Positions 7,712-15,843 of a stretch of DNA of 64,000 nucleotides are shown in pieces. The stretch is from assembly GCF_007747215.1 (NCBI RefSeq), contig NZ_CP036273.1, positions 4,014,322 to 4,078,321 on the forward strand. Reading direction: 5' to 3'. A model generated the notes under the pieces. That model was not told where the DNA came from and made no database searches. It was given only the letters and a program-made list of their open reading frames with translations. The position numbers were made by a program, and so were the translations under genes. Source of the DNA: Urbifossiella limnaea (GTDB lineage: Bacteria > Planctomycetota > Planctomycetia > Gemmatales > Gemmataceae). Position 1 is the stretch's first letter. Every line of letters starts with the position of its first letter.

Positions 7712-9637
7712 TCAGCCGGCGGGGAAGATTTCGTCGAACGGGACCTCCCACTGGCCGATGCCGACGCCGACGGTCACCGTCTGCTTCTTGGCGTCGACGC
7801 GGACGACCTTGCCCGTCTTGTCGAACCGCGACACCAGCACCACGTCGCCGGCCTTCAAGCCCGCACGCATCTGAACCAGCGCCGCCGCGGCTTCGGCCTC
7901 GCGGTCGAGTTGGGCCCTTCGGCGTTCGAAGTCCTCCTTCTCGCGGTTCGCCTCGTGCGTCGCGGCGAGCGCCGCCTCCTTCGCCTTTTCGGCCTCCTCG
8001 CGCAGCTCCTGCAACCGGGCCAGCTCGCCGGTCTTCCCCTTGCGGCGCTTCAGGTAGCGGCGGGCCTTCTGCAACACACCCTTCGGCAGCTTCAGGCGGC
8101 GCGCGATCTTCAGGGCGTTGCTCATCCCGTACTGCCCGATCAGCAGTCGGTAGGTCGGCCGCAGCGTCTCGGCGTCGAACTCCACCGCCCCGTTCTCGGC
8201 CCGGTCGTTGTTGAACGCGTACGTCTTCAGGTCGCCGAGGTGCGTCGTCACGACCGCGCGGCAGCCGATGCGGTCGAGTTCGTCCAGGATCGCTCTCCCG
8301 AGCGCGGCCCCTTCGGTGGGGTCGGTGCCGGCGCCGAGTTCGTCGAGGAGCACGAGGCTGTCGGCGTCGGCCGTGCGGAGGATCGCTGCGATGCGCGTGA
8401 CGTGCGAGCTGAACGTGCTGAGCGACTGTTCGAGGCTCTGCTCGTCGCCGATGTCGGACAGGATGTGGCGGAAGACCGGCACCTGACTCCCTTCGCCGGC
8501 CGGGATGTGCATGCCGCACTGGGCCATCAGGCACAGCAGGCCGGTCGTCTTCAGCGTGACGGTCTTCCCGCCGGTGTTCGGGCCGGTGACGACCAACAGG
8601 TTGAACCCGTACCCGAGCCGCAGGTCGATCGGCATTACCTTTCGCGCACCCTCTGCGGGGTCGCCGCGGAACAGGTTTTCGAGGAGCGGGTGCCGGGCCT
8701 GTCGGAGCCACAGGCGGCGCTCGTCGTTCACGTCTGCGGGGTACATGCCGAAGTCGCGGCTGAACCGGGCCTTCGCCGCCACCAGGTCGAGCTTCGCCAG
8801 CACCTCGACCGCGTAGGCCAGCGGCTTCGCCACCTTGCCGACCTCGGTGCTGAGCCGGCGCAGGACGCGCTTCACCTCGCGGTCCTCGTCGGCCTTCAGC
8901 GTCACCCGCTCGGCGCTGAGGTTGGCGATACTCGCCGGCTCGACGAAGATCGTCTCGCCCGTGCCGCTGACGCGGTGAACCACGCCCTGCACCTTGTGCC
9001 GGTGGTTCGCCGCCACGGGCAGCACGTAATGGTCGCCGTGGATCGTGGCGTTCGGGTAACTCAGGATTCGCCGCAGCTCGGGGTTCGCGAGCAGCCGGCG
9101 GACCTCGTTCTTCACCTTCTCGTCGAGGTCGGCGAGGAGTTGCCGCACGGCGGCGAGGTCGCGGCTGGCCATGTCGAGGACGTGGCCGCGGGTGTCGATG
9201 CAGCCGCTGATGGTCTTGGCGACGAGGCCCAGGTCTTCGATCCCGGAGAGGTGGTCGATGAGGCCGGTGAGGTGCTCGGCGAGCCGCATCCGGTAGCGGT
9301 ACATCGCCCCGGTGCAGGAGAGCGTGTCGGCCACTTCGAGGAGCTGCTCGGCCGTGAGCATGGTGCCGATGGCGGCGCGGCGGGCGAGGAGCCGCACGTC
9401 GTGCAGGCCGCTGAACGGCGGCGCCTGCCCGAGCCCGAGCGCTTCGACCATCTCGGTGACGAGGCGTGTTTCCGCGCGGATCGGGTCGGCGTCGGTGAAC
9501 GGCTCAACGGCGCCGGCCAGGTCGCGGCCGAGGGCGGTGGCGGCGTACGCAGCGAGGAGGTCGCGGACCTTGTCGAACTGGAGGAGTTCGAGCGTGTGAG
9601 CGTCCATCAGCGGGGGGGCGGGGTGTTCGGCGATCAT
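7712..9637 (-). CDS. mutS2: MutS2 family ATPase lacking the C-terminal Smr nuclease domain
   Basis: 641 aa against roughly 780 for full MutS2. Core/lever region about 20-330, then the ATPase with Walker A GPNTGGKT (352-359), Walker B LVLLDELGAGTDP (428-440), and THLGDLK; then a long charged coiled coil (about 500-590) and a KOW-like beta segment ending at the stop. The Smr endonuclease domain that normally follows is missing. Known MutS2 proteins act on branched DNA or collided ribosomes. Without Smr this one may only bind and remodel. The start could also be the ATG ten codons in (9607). Its stop is 7 bp from that of the convergent CbiM-like gene. Confidence 0.9.
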   Translation of the reverse strand: MIAEHPAPPLMDAHTLELLQFDKVRDLLAAYAATALGRDLAGAVEPFTDADPIRAETRLVTEMVEALGLGQAPPFSGLHDVRLLARRAAIGTMLTAEQLLEVADTLSCTGAMYRYRMRLAEHLTGLIDHLSGIEDLGLVAKTISGCIDTRGHVLDMASRDLAAVRQLLADLDEKVKNEVRRLLANPELRRILSYPNATIHGDHYVLPVAANHRHKVQGVVHRVSGTGETIFVEPASIANLSAERVTLKADEDREVKRVLRRLSTEVGKVAKPLAYAVEVLAKLDLVAAKARFSRDFGMYPADVNDERRLWLRQARHPLLENLFRGDPAEGARKVMPIDLRLGYGFNLLVVTGPNTGGKTVTLKTTGLLCLMAQCGMHIPAGEGSQVPVFRHILSDIGDEQSLEQSLSTFSSHVTRIAAILRTADADSLVLLDELGAGTDPTEGAALGRAILDELDRIGCRAVVTTHLGDLKTYAFNNDRAENGAVEFDAETLRPTYRLLIGQYGMSNALKIARRLKLPKGVLQKARRYLKRRKGKTGELARLQELREEAEKAKEAALAATHEANREKEDFERRRAQLDREAEAAAALVQMRAGLKAGDVVLVSRFDKTGKVVRVDAKKQTVTVGVGIGQWEVPFDEIFPAG

Positions 9638-9693
9638 GCGGGTCGGACACCCCGCCGCGCCGGCGGGTTCGGTATTCTACGACCGCCGCCGCC

Positions 9694-10173
9694 TCACTTC
9701 GGCTGCTTGGCCCAGACTTCGAGGAAGTGCCCGCTGCCGGCGGGGGCGACGAACTGCGTCGGCCGCGGCCGGTCGACGGGGCCGTAGCACAACTTCAACT
9801 CGTTGCCGGCGACCTCGTAGATGCCGTGGCGCTTCTGCCCCTTCAGGTTGCCGCCGGCGAACTCGAACGTGATCCCCTTCGGGCGCGTGCTCGGGTCGAG
9901 GGCGACGGTCATGACGGCGAGCTTGAGCACGGTCGGCGGGTTCTTCGACTTGTCGGCGTAGTACAGGTGGTACTCGCTGCCGTCGAACACGGCGGTCAGC
10001 TTGGCCATCTCGTCGACCGGCGCCTGGCTCTTCCCCTCGTGCTGGATGGCGAGCGGCTTCCAGTTGCCCTGCATGACGGCGAGGTCGCCGGCGGGCGCGG
10101 CCGGGGGCTGAGCCGTGACCGTACCGAGGAAGCCGAGAGCCGCCGCGACTGCCGCCAGACTGACCCGCCGCAT
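9694..10173 (-). CDS. secreted TIGR03067-type planctomycete protein
   Basis: 159 aa with a signal peptide (cut near residue 21, after TAQ). The remainder matches the planctomycete TIGR03067 pattern: an early LQGxW-like segment (VMQGNWKPL), a central KLAVMTVALDPSTRPKGI block, HGIYEVAGNELKLCYG, then RPTQF and SGHFLEVWAK at the end. The family is a small lipocalin-like beta barrel common in Planctomycetes. Its function is unknown. It is upstream of mutS2 on the same strand with 56 bp between; whether they share a transcript is unclear. Confidence 0.85.
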   Translation of the reverse strand: MRRVSLAAVAAALGFLGTVTAQPPAAPAGDLAVMQGNWKPLAIQHEGKSQAPVDEMAKLTAVFDGSEYHLYYADKSKNPPTVLKLAVMTVALDPSTRPKGITFEFAGGNLKGQKRHGIYEVAGNELKLCYGPVDRPRPTQFVAPAGSGHFLEVWAKQPK

Positions 10174-10305
10174 GTGCCACCCCCGCGCCCGGACGACCGT
10201 TGGCGGGCGGCTATGCCGACGGGCGCGTGCGGCGTCAAGGCCGGTCAGTGGTGCGGCAGGGGTCCGGGCAAACCAGGATTCCGGCCGGAATTCCCGCCCC
10301 GACAG

Positions 10306-10334
10306 TTGGCCCGACGTGCGAACCTGAATACAGT
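10306..10334 (+). promoter_or_regulatory. predicted sigma-70-type promoter for the DAC gene
   Basis: TTGGCC, 17 bp, TACAGT. The predicted transcript start is about 45-50 bp before the ATG of the diadenylate-cyclase-like gene. A GGAATTCC-plus-GCCCCG element directly precedes the -35, as it does before the ABC promoter at 21268. Confidence 0.45.
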
Positions 10335-10388
10335 GGGCTCGGTAACCCCCGTCGCCGACTCGTTCCAGCCCCCGGATCGTCCTCGCGC

Positions 10389-11354
10389 ATGAGCCTGCCG
10401 AGCCAAACCGTCGCGCTCCTCCAGGCCGCCCGCGACCTGGTCAAGACGCTCCCGGCCGACGCCGTCCTCGTGCTCACCGAGACGGCCATCGACTGGGACG
10501 AGGTCGGGCGCCTCCTCGTCGGCTGTCGGTTGTTCGTCGCCGCCGAGAACCCCGCCCTCACCAAGCCGCTCCGCGACCACCCCGACTGGACGGTCATCGA
10601 CCTCGACCCGGAGCCGCGGCCCACGCAGGAGCGGATGAACGACGCCCTCCTCAAGGCCGTCAGCGAGGAGATGCTGCAACCCGGGTCGCACGTCGTCGCC
10701 CTCTACAACGGCATCGCCACCCTCGAGGACGCCCCCGAGCCCGTGGACAGCCTCAGCGTCATTCACCTCGGCGAGCACCTCGAGCGGATGACCTCGCAGG
10801 ACCTCCGCGTCCTCGGCACGTCGGTGCCCCTCGACGTGCTGCGGGCCGTCGTCGAACTCGCCACCGAGATCGGGCGCGAGGGGCGCGAGGGGCAGCCGAT
10901 CGGGACCATCCTGGTCGTCGGCGACACGAAGAAGGTGCTGGGCCTGTCGCGGTTCCAGAACTTCAACCCGTTCCGGGGCTACACCCGGGCCGAGCGGGAC
11001 ATCCGCGACCGCGAGGTCCGCGAGCAGATCAAGGAGATCGCCAAGCTGGACGGCGCCCTCCTCATCGGCCGCGACGGCATCGCCGAAGCCGCGTGCCTCC
11101 ACCTCGGGGCGCGGGCCGACGGGCTGAACCTGCGGAAGGGGTTCGGCAGCCGCCACGCCGCCGCCGCCGGCATCAGCAAGCACACGAACGCCATCGCCTT
11201 CGCCGTCAGCCAGTCGAGCGGGTCGGTGCGGGTGTTCCAGAAGGGCGAGGAAGTGCTGCACATCGAGCCGCTCGCCCGGCCGCACGTCTGGCAGCCGTTC
11301 CGCCTCGAAACGCAGGAGGAGCCCGACGGCGAGGCCGGCGACGACGCTTCCTGA
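10389..11354 (+). CDS. DAC (DisA_N) domain protein, probable diadenylate cyclase, DacZ-like
   Basis: 321 aa. The N-terminal two thirds have no membrane segment and resemble the extra domain of archaeal DacZ-type proteins rather than CdaA (membrane) or DisA (HhH). The C-terminal DAC domain shows DGA at 221-223 and the SRHAAAAGIS block (254-263) followed by FAVSQSSGSVRVFQKGE. The family joins two ATP into cyclic di-AMP, a second messenger for osmotic and wall control. The usual RHR motif reads RHA here: the second arginine is an alanine, so activity needs proof. The tail (305-321) is acidic. It has its own predicted promoter and diverges from the TIGR03067 gene. Confidence 0.82.
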   Translation: MSLPSQTVALLQAARDLVKTLPADAVLVLTETAIDWDEVGRLLVGCRLFVAAENPALTKPLRDHPDWTVIDLDPEPRPTQERMNDALLKAVSEEMLQPGSHVVALYNGIATLEDAPEPVDSLSVIHLGEHLERMTSQDLRVLGTSVPLDVLRAVVELATEIGREGREGQPIGTILVVGDTKKVLGLSRFQNFNPFRGYTRAERDIRDREVREQIKEIAKLDGALLIGRDGIAEAACLHLGARADGLNLRKGFGSRHAAAAGISKHTNAIAFAVSQSSGSVRVFQKGEEVLHIEPLARPHVWQPFRLETQEEPDGEAGDDAS

Positions 11355-11417
11355 AAGCCCGCCCGGCGGCCGGCGAATCACCGGGTGGCGAAACCACGAT
11401 CCCGTTCGCCGGGTAGC

Positions 11418-11447
11418 GTGACCGTCGGCGGCCGTGGTCGGTAAGAT
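11418..11447 (+). promoter_or_regulatory. possible promoter for the large secreted protein
   Basis: GTGACC, 18 bp, TAAGAT, about 70 bp before the ATG at 11518. The -35 is one base from TTGACC. Modest support only. Confidence 0.3.
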
Positions 11448-11517
11448 GGCCCGCGAGCGAAACGCGGGCGCCCGGCCGGCGTCAGCCGTCTGCCCCCGTC
11501 CTCACGAGACACCGCTC

Positions 11518-13323
11518 ATGCTGCGGACCCTGCGCCTCCCCCTCGCCGCCGCCCTGGCCCTGGCCGCCGCCGGCCCCGTCGCCGCCCAGCCGGCCGGTAA
11601 GAACGTCAGCCTCCCGTACCCGGCCAAGGCGCCGCTCGTCGTCGCCGTGAACGGCTGGCAGAAGACGACCGACCGCCTGACCAAGATGACCGACTCCCTC
11701 CCGAAGGCCGAGGCCGAGAAGGTCCGCGGCGGGCTGGAGCTCGGCATCGACAAGGTGTTCGAGGGCCGCAAGACCGAGAGCGTGCCCGGCGACCGCCGAC
11801 TCTTCGGGGTGATTCACGACTTCTCCAAGCTCGGCGACGAAGAGCCGGCCTTCGCCGTGCTCCTCCCCGTCACGGGGTACGCCGAGTTCAAGCGCTCGTT
11901 CCTCACCGCCGGCGAGCGCGACACGGTGGCGAAGGCTGGTAAGGGCGTCGAGTCGGCCGAGGTGTCGTTCGGCGGCGGGCCGACGAAGAAGATGTACCTC
12001 GCCGACCTGAAGGATTACGTGGCCGTGTCGCCGAGCGAGGAGGTGGCGGCGAGCTACGCGGCGCCGTACACGCGGGCGCAGTCCGGCTCGATGGGGCCGG
12101 ACCTGTCCGGCACGTTCATGGCCGCCGACGCCGCCGTCTACGTCAACATGGAGGTGATCAACGACCTGTACGGCGAGCAGATCCGGCAGGTGAAGGGGCT
12201 CATCGACTTCGGCCTCGGGCAGGCCGAGATGCAGGGCAAGATTCCCGGCCTGGACGGCCGGCAGATCGACGTGGTGAAGACGATGTTCACCGGGCTGCTG
12301 CAGGGCGTCGAGGACGCGCAGGGGCTTCTGCTGGCGATGGAGTTCCGGCCCGACGGGCTGCGGTTCGCCGCCCGCACGCGCTTCACCACCGACAGCCCGA
12401 CGTCCACGGCCCTGGCCGCCGAGGCGCCGACGTCGCTGACCGATTTGGGCAAGCTGCCGCAGGGGCTGGGTGCGTACGGCGGCTGGCGGTTCGGCAAAAA
12501 GCTGAGCGACACGTTCCGCCCGTTCACCCAGAACTTCGCGGCCCCGGAGGGGGAGGACGCGCAGGACGCCAAGATCACGAAGCTGCTGAATCAGGTGGGC
12601 GCGGCCGGCGCGGGCGTCGAGGTGACCGGCAGCAGCGGCGCCAACGCCGCCATCGTGATGTCGCAGTACAAGAACGCGAAGCAGGCCGCGGCCGGCCTCG
12701 TCGGGGCGTACGGGGCCGTGCCGGTCGGCGGTAAGGTGATGGGCGTCGTGACCAAGGAGAAGACCCGCGTCACCGACGCGGCGCAGGCGCACCGCGGGTT
12801 CACGTTCTCCGAGATCAAGCTGGCGTTCGACTTCGAGGCGACGATCCAGTCGCTGCCGGAGCAGGCCCGCGAGACCACCCTGGGGAACCTGAAGCGGGTG
12901 GCCAAGGAGCGGATGACGTACTGGATCGGCACCGACGGCAAGGCCGTGGCCACGCTCACCGCCGACGACTGGGGCGCCGCGAGCAAGCTCCTCGACGACT
13001 ACCTCGAAGGCACCGCCGGTGTCGGCACCGAGGCCGGGTTCAAGCTGACGCGCTCCAACCTCCCGGCCGACGCCACGGCGGTCTACCTCGCGGAGACGAG
13101 CCAGACCGTCCAGATGATCACCGACCAGGTGAAGGGCATCCCGACGCCGAACGGCCGGCCGGCGATCGGCAAACTCGGTAACGTTCAGGGCGGCGAGCCG
13201 ACGTACGTCGGGTTCGCGCTGACGCTGAAGCCGCAAGGCGCGGGCGTGGACGTGTTCGTCCCCGGCACGGCGATGAACGTCGCCGCCCGGATGCTGGCCG
13301 GCGCGTTCCGCCGCGTCGAATAG
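11518..13323 (+). CDS. secreted planctomycete protein of unknown function (601 aa)
   Basis: The protein starts with a clear signal peptide (LRLPLAAALALAAAGPVAAQ, cut near residue 23). The mature part has no recognised catalytic motif, no transmembrane segment and no cysteines. It is a mix of helices and strands with repeated K/D-rich stretches, resembling the large exported beta/alpha proteins that planctomycetes encode in numbers. The ATG at 11518 is chosen because it begins the signal peptide, although an in-frame GTG lies 28 codons upstream. A lipoprotein gene follows after 55 bp on the same strand, so the two may act together at the cell surface. I do not assign a function. Confidence 0.8.
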   Translation: MLRTLRLPLAAALALAAAGPVAAQPAGKNVSLPYPAKAPLVVAVNGWQKTTDRLTKMTDSLPKAEAEKVRGGLELGIDKVFEGRKTESVPGDRRLFGVIHDFSKLGDEEPAFAVLLPVTGYAEFKRSFLTAGERDTVAKAGKGVESAEVSFGGGPTKKMYLADLKDYVAVSPSEEVAASYAAPYTRAQSGSMGPDLSGTFMAADAAVYVNMEVINDLYGEQIRQVKGLIDFGLGQAEMQGKIPGLDGRQIDVVKTMFTGLLQGVEDAQGLLLAMEFRPDGLRFAARTRFTTDSPTSTALAAEAPTSLTDLGKLPQGLGAYGGWRFGKKLSDTFRPFTQNFAAPEGEDAQDAKITKLLNQVGAAGAGVEVTGSSGANAAIVMSQYKNAKQAAAGLVGAYGAVPVGGKVMGVVTKEKTRVTDAAQAHRGFTFSEIKLAFDFEATIQSLPEQARETTLGNLKRVAKERMTYWIGTDGKAVATLTADDWGAASKLLDDYLEGTAGVGTEAGFKLTRSNLPADATAVYLAETSQTVQMITDQVKGIPTPNGRPAIGKLGNVQGGEPTYVGFALTLKPQGAGVDVFVPGTAMNVAARMLAGAFRRVE

Positions 13324-13378
13324 TTCGCCACCCGGCCCGGGGCCGCCCCCGGGCCACTTCCCCACCCCGGAGGTCCTC

Positions 13379-13759
13379 GTGCCCACGCACGCGCTCCTGT
13401 GCCTGTCCGCGGTCGTGCTCGCAACTGCCGCCGGCTGCGGCCCGGCCCGCCTTGACGAGAAGAAGACGTACCAGCTGACCCCCGGCGACACGCAGATGAT
13501 GATCCTGCCCAAGCAGCCGAAGCCGCAGCGGATCACCGTCGAGTTTGAGTCGGACCAGCCGATCGAGGTGGGGATCTACCGGTCGTCGGACGTGCCCCAG
13601 GACACGACGCCGCCGGCGTCGAAGGCGCTGGGAATCGAGCGGGCCAAGGCGACCGGCACCGTCACCGCGGACCTGGGGCCGGACGAGGCGACCACGGTCA
13701 CGTTTTCGGCGCTGGGCAAGGCGGCAACTGTAAAAGCGCACGTCCACAACAAGAAGTGA
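13379..13759 (+). CDS. small lipoprotein, unknown function
   Basis: 126 aa from a GTG start with CCGGAGG seven bases upstream. A hydrophobic leader ends in the lipobox TAAGC, so the mature protein would be acylated at Cys19. The mature part is about 108 residues, predicted mostly beta (QRITVEFESDQPIEVGIYRS, then TVTADLGPDEATTVTFSALG), suggesting a small beta sandwich. It follows the large secreted protein and is followed by a perfect hairpin terminator at 13774, so it closes that transcription unit. Confidence 0.75.
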   Translation: MPTHALLCLSAVVLATAAGCGPARLDEKKTYQLTPGDTQMMILPKQPKPQRITVEFESDQPIEVGIYRSSDVPQDTTPPASKALGIERAKATGTVTADLGPDEATTVTFSALGKAATVKAHVHNKK

Positions 13760-13773
13760 CGCAAGCCGCCGGT

Positions 13774-13799
13774 GATCCGGGGGCGTCGGCCCCCGGATC
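13774..13799. terminator. perfect 11-bp hairpin, terminator/dispersed palindrome
   Basis: GATCCGGGGGC, loop GTCG, GCCCCCGGATC. It sits 15 bp after the lipoprotein stop, between convergent genes. The core GGGGGCGTCGGCCCCC closely resembles part of the longer inverted repeat at 30330-30404. No T-tract. Confidence 0.6.
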
Positions 13800-13864
13800 G
13801 TGTCAGGCGTGTTGACGGTATCCGAAGCCCGGGTGCGGACGCTCCCGGGACACCTCTCCCGATA

Positions 13865-14506
13865 CTACACCCGCCGGGTAAATCGCCGCCGGGCCAGTAC
13901 CAACACCCCACCGACTCCCAGCAACACCGCCCCGCCCGGTCCCGGCACGACCGCCGGGTCCGGCGCCGCCTCCGGGAACACGGTCACCGGGTCGGGCGGC
14001 TGCAACCCCTGCCCAGTCTCGGACGTGGCCCCGATCGTGTACGAGCCCGCGTCGATGAAGAAGGTCAGCGGCTCGTTCAGCCCCGACCCCGGCGTGACGC
14101 GGATTCTTGCCAGCACGTCGTTGGCTCCGGCCACCGTGTTAACGCCGATCCCGGCGATCGAACCGGCGATGTTGACCGTGAAGTTCGGGCTGTCGACGAT
14201 GGCCGACTGGCTCGAGCCGAACGTGCCGGCCGCCCCGAAGGCGTACTCGCCGTCGCCGGGGCGGAACACCTCAACGCTCATCAGCGTGATGGGGTTAAGG
14301 CTGGTCGTCTCGACGATCAGGTCGAGGTTGAAGTTGGTGAACGAGTTCAAGCCCGGGGCGCGGAGCTCGAACGTGAACGGAGTGCTCGGCTGGTAGCTGC
14401 CGGGGAACGGACCACCGCCGTCGCCGACGAACAGGGGGATGGTGTCGGCCCGCGCGGGGGCGGCGGCCCCGATCGCGGTCGCCAGGGCCAGCACGATCGT
14501 CCTCAC
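13865..14506 (-). CDS. secreted protein with PEP-CTERM-like sorting tail
   Basis: 213 aa from a GTG with GAGGA upstream. Signal peptide at 1-21 (cut after ARA). The body is a beta-rich domain of about 165 residues. The C-terminus has the sorting layout: a VVPGPGG motif, a hydrophobic helix (AVLLGVGGVLVLA) and an RRRFTRR basic end. PEP-CTERM proteins are cut and sorted to the surface or exopolysaccharide by exosortase. The motif here is PGPG instead of PEP, a variation found in planctomycete proteins. No exosortase is in this window. Confidence 0.75.
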   Translation of the reverse strand: MRTIVLALATAIGAAAPARADTIPLFVGDGGGPFPGSYQPSTPFTFELRAPGLNSFTNFNLDLIVETTSLNPITLMSVEVFRPGDGEYAFGAAGTFGSSQSAIVDSPNFTVNIAGSIAGIGVNTVAGANDVLARIRVTPGSGLNEPLTFFIDAGSYTIGATSETGQGLQPPDPVTVFPEAAPDPAVVPGPGGAVLLGVGGVLVLARRRFTRRV

Positions 14507-14756
14507 GTTCGGTCCTCGCAGGTGTGTCAGACTGCACCCGTTGTACCACCCGCGACCGCCGCCGGCGCCGTCAAAACCGCTACGACCGGCACATCCGGCC
14601 GCGCAAAGTCGATTTTCGAGGCGATGCCATGCCAACTGCGAAGACGGGAACTAGCTCGAACCAACTTTTTTATGAGTCGGTGACATGTTTCCGCGACCCG
14701 ACCCCCACCGGCCAGAAACAATGATTACGGCTTGATCGTTCTCCGCGGATCGCGAG
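14507..14756. other. 250-bp intergenic region between two leftward genes
   Basis: Richer in A/T than its surroundings, with a run of Ts at 14666-14671. TGTTTC at 14686-14691 and GAAACA at 14715-14720 could close a weak stem that might end the leftward oxidoreductase transcript. A 31-codon rightward ORF from the ATG at 14629, preceded by GAGG, is possible but unsupported. The promoter of the PEP-CTERM-like gene should lie here, but I see no clear -35/-10 pair. Confidence 0.4.
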
Positions 14757-15833
14757 TCAGAGCGGGAGGCGAACCGCCCGGCGCTCGCGGTGCGACTGGT
14801 AGACCGCGGTGAACATCTCGACCACGGCCCGGCCGTCTTCGCCGGTCACGAGCGGCGGCCGGCCCTCGCGCACGGCGCGGACGAAGTCGCGGATTTGCAG
14901 AGCGTGGTAGTGCGTGGTGCCGTCCACGCCGGCGAACGCGGCGCGGTCGGCGGCCTGGAACTCGGCCAACCGGTGTTCCTCGCCGGGGATCGTCCACAGG
15001 TCCGTTACCGGGGGTTCAGCGATGCCCGACACGCCGGCGACGAAGCTCGCCCCGGTGTCGGTTTCGACGCCGACCGACGCCCCGTTCGAGCCGTGGACGT
15101 GAACCTTCGTGTAGACCCCCGGCCTCTGCGCCACGCTCGTAAGGATTGAGCCGAGCCCGCCGGACTTGAAGCGGATGGCAGCGACCGCGGTGTCGTCCAC
15201 CTCAACGGTCGGGTGGTTGAGGTTGCCCCAGAAGCCGGTCACCTCCGCGGCCGGGCCGAGCAGCCACAGCAGCAGGTCGAGTTGGTGCGGCGACTGGTTG
15301 ACGAGAACGCCGCCGCCCTCGGTGTCCCAGCGGCCGCGCCACGGGTCGGAGGTGTAGTACGCGGCGTCGCGCCACGAGTACATCAGGAACAGCCCCAGCG
15401 CCGGGGTGCCGAGCTTACCCGCGTCGATCGCCGCCCTGATGCGCCGGACCGGCTCGTAGAACCGCCGCTGACTGATGACGCCGAGGCGAACCCCGGCCCG
15501 CTCGGCGGTGGCGATCATGGCATCGCAATCGGCGAGTGTCGCCGCCATCGGCTTCTCGACGAGGACGTGTACGCCAGCCTCCGCGGCGCGGATCGTCGGC
15601 GCGGCGTGCGCCGGGTGCGGCGTGGCGATCAGCACCACCTCGACGCCGGCACTCAACAGCGCGTCCAGGTCCGTGAAACCAACTCCCCCGTGCGTGGCGG
15701 CGAACGCCGCGGCCCGCGCCGGGTCGGCGTCGCATGCGCCGACGAACACCGCCTCCGGGACGGCCCGCAGCGCCGCCGCGTGCAGCCCGGCCACCTTGCC
15801 GCAGCCGACGATCCCGACCCGTACCGGTTGCAC
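14757..15833 (-). CDS. Gfo/Idh/MocA family NAD(P)-dependent oxidoreductase
   Basis: 358 aa. N-terminal Rossmann fold with GIVGCGKVAGLH (8-19), then the signature VLVEKPMAATLADCD (about 92-106), whose EKP lysine is catalytic in the family; the C-terminal GFO_IDH_MocA_C domain contains SWRDAAYYTSDPWRG and the NQSPHQLDLLLWL helix with its family histidine. There is no signal peptide, so it is cytoplasmic. Members oxidise sugars, inositols or sugar acids. It follows a sugar isomerase/epimerase by 10 bp on the same strand, which suggests a two-gene operon for a cyclic polyol or sugar. The substrate is unknown. Confidence 0.93.
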   Translation of the reverse strand: MQPVRVGIVGCGKVAGLHAAALRAVPEAVFVGACDADPARAAAFAATHGGVGFTDLDALLSAGVEVVLIATPHPAHAAPTIRAAEAGVHVLVEKPMAATLADCDAMIATAERAGVRLGVISQRRFYEPVRRIRAAIDAGKLGTPALGLFLMYSWRDAAYYTSDPWRGRWDTEGGGVLVNQSPHQLDLLLWLLGPAAEVTGFWGNLNHPTVEVDDTAVAAIRFKSGGLGSILTSVAQRPGVYTKVHVHGSNGASVGVETDTGASFVAGVSGIAEPPVTDLWTIPGEEHRLAEFQAADRAAFAGVDGTTHYHALQIRDFVRAVREGRPPLVTGEDGRAVVEMFTAVYQSHRERRAVRLPL

Positions 15834-15843
15834 TTCGCGGCCC

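Noticed and set aside
11482-13536. Long minus-strand frame opposite the large secreted protein
   Set aside because: Composition is Arg/Leu/Gly/Val-biased without motif; the plus-strand protein has a signal peptide and continues into a sensible operon.
14629-14724. 31-codon rightward ORF in the intergenic region with a GAGG ahead of its ATG
   Set aside because: It is too short and has no recognisable feature; no promoter or terminator frames it. Mentioned only within the intergenic entry.
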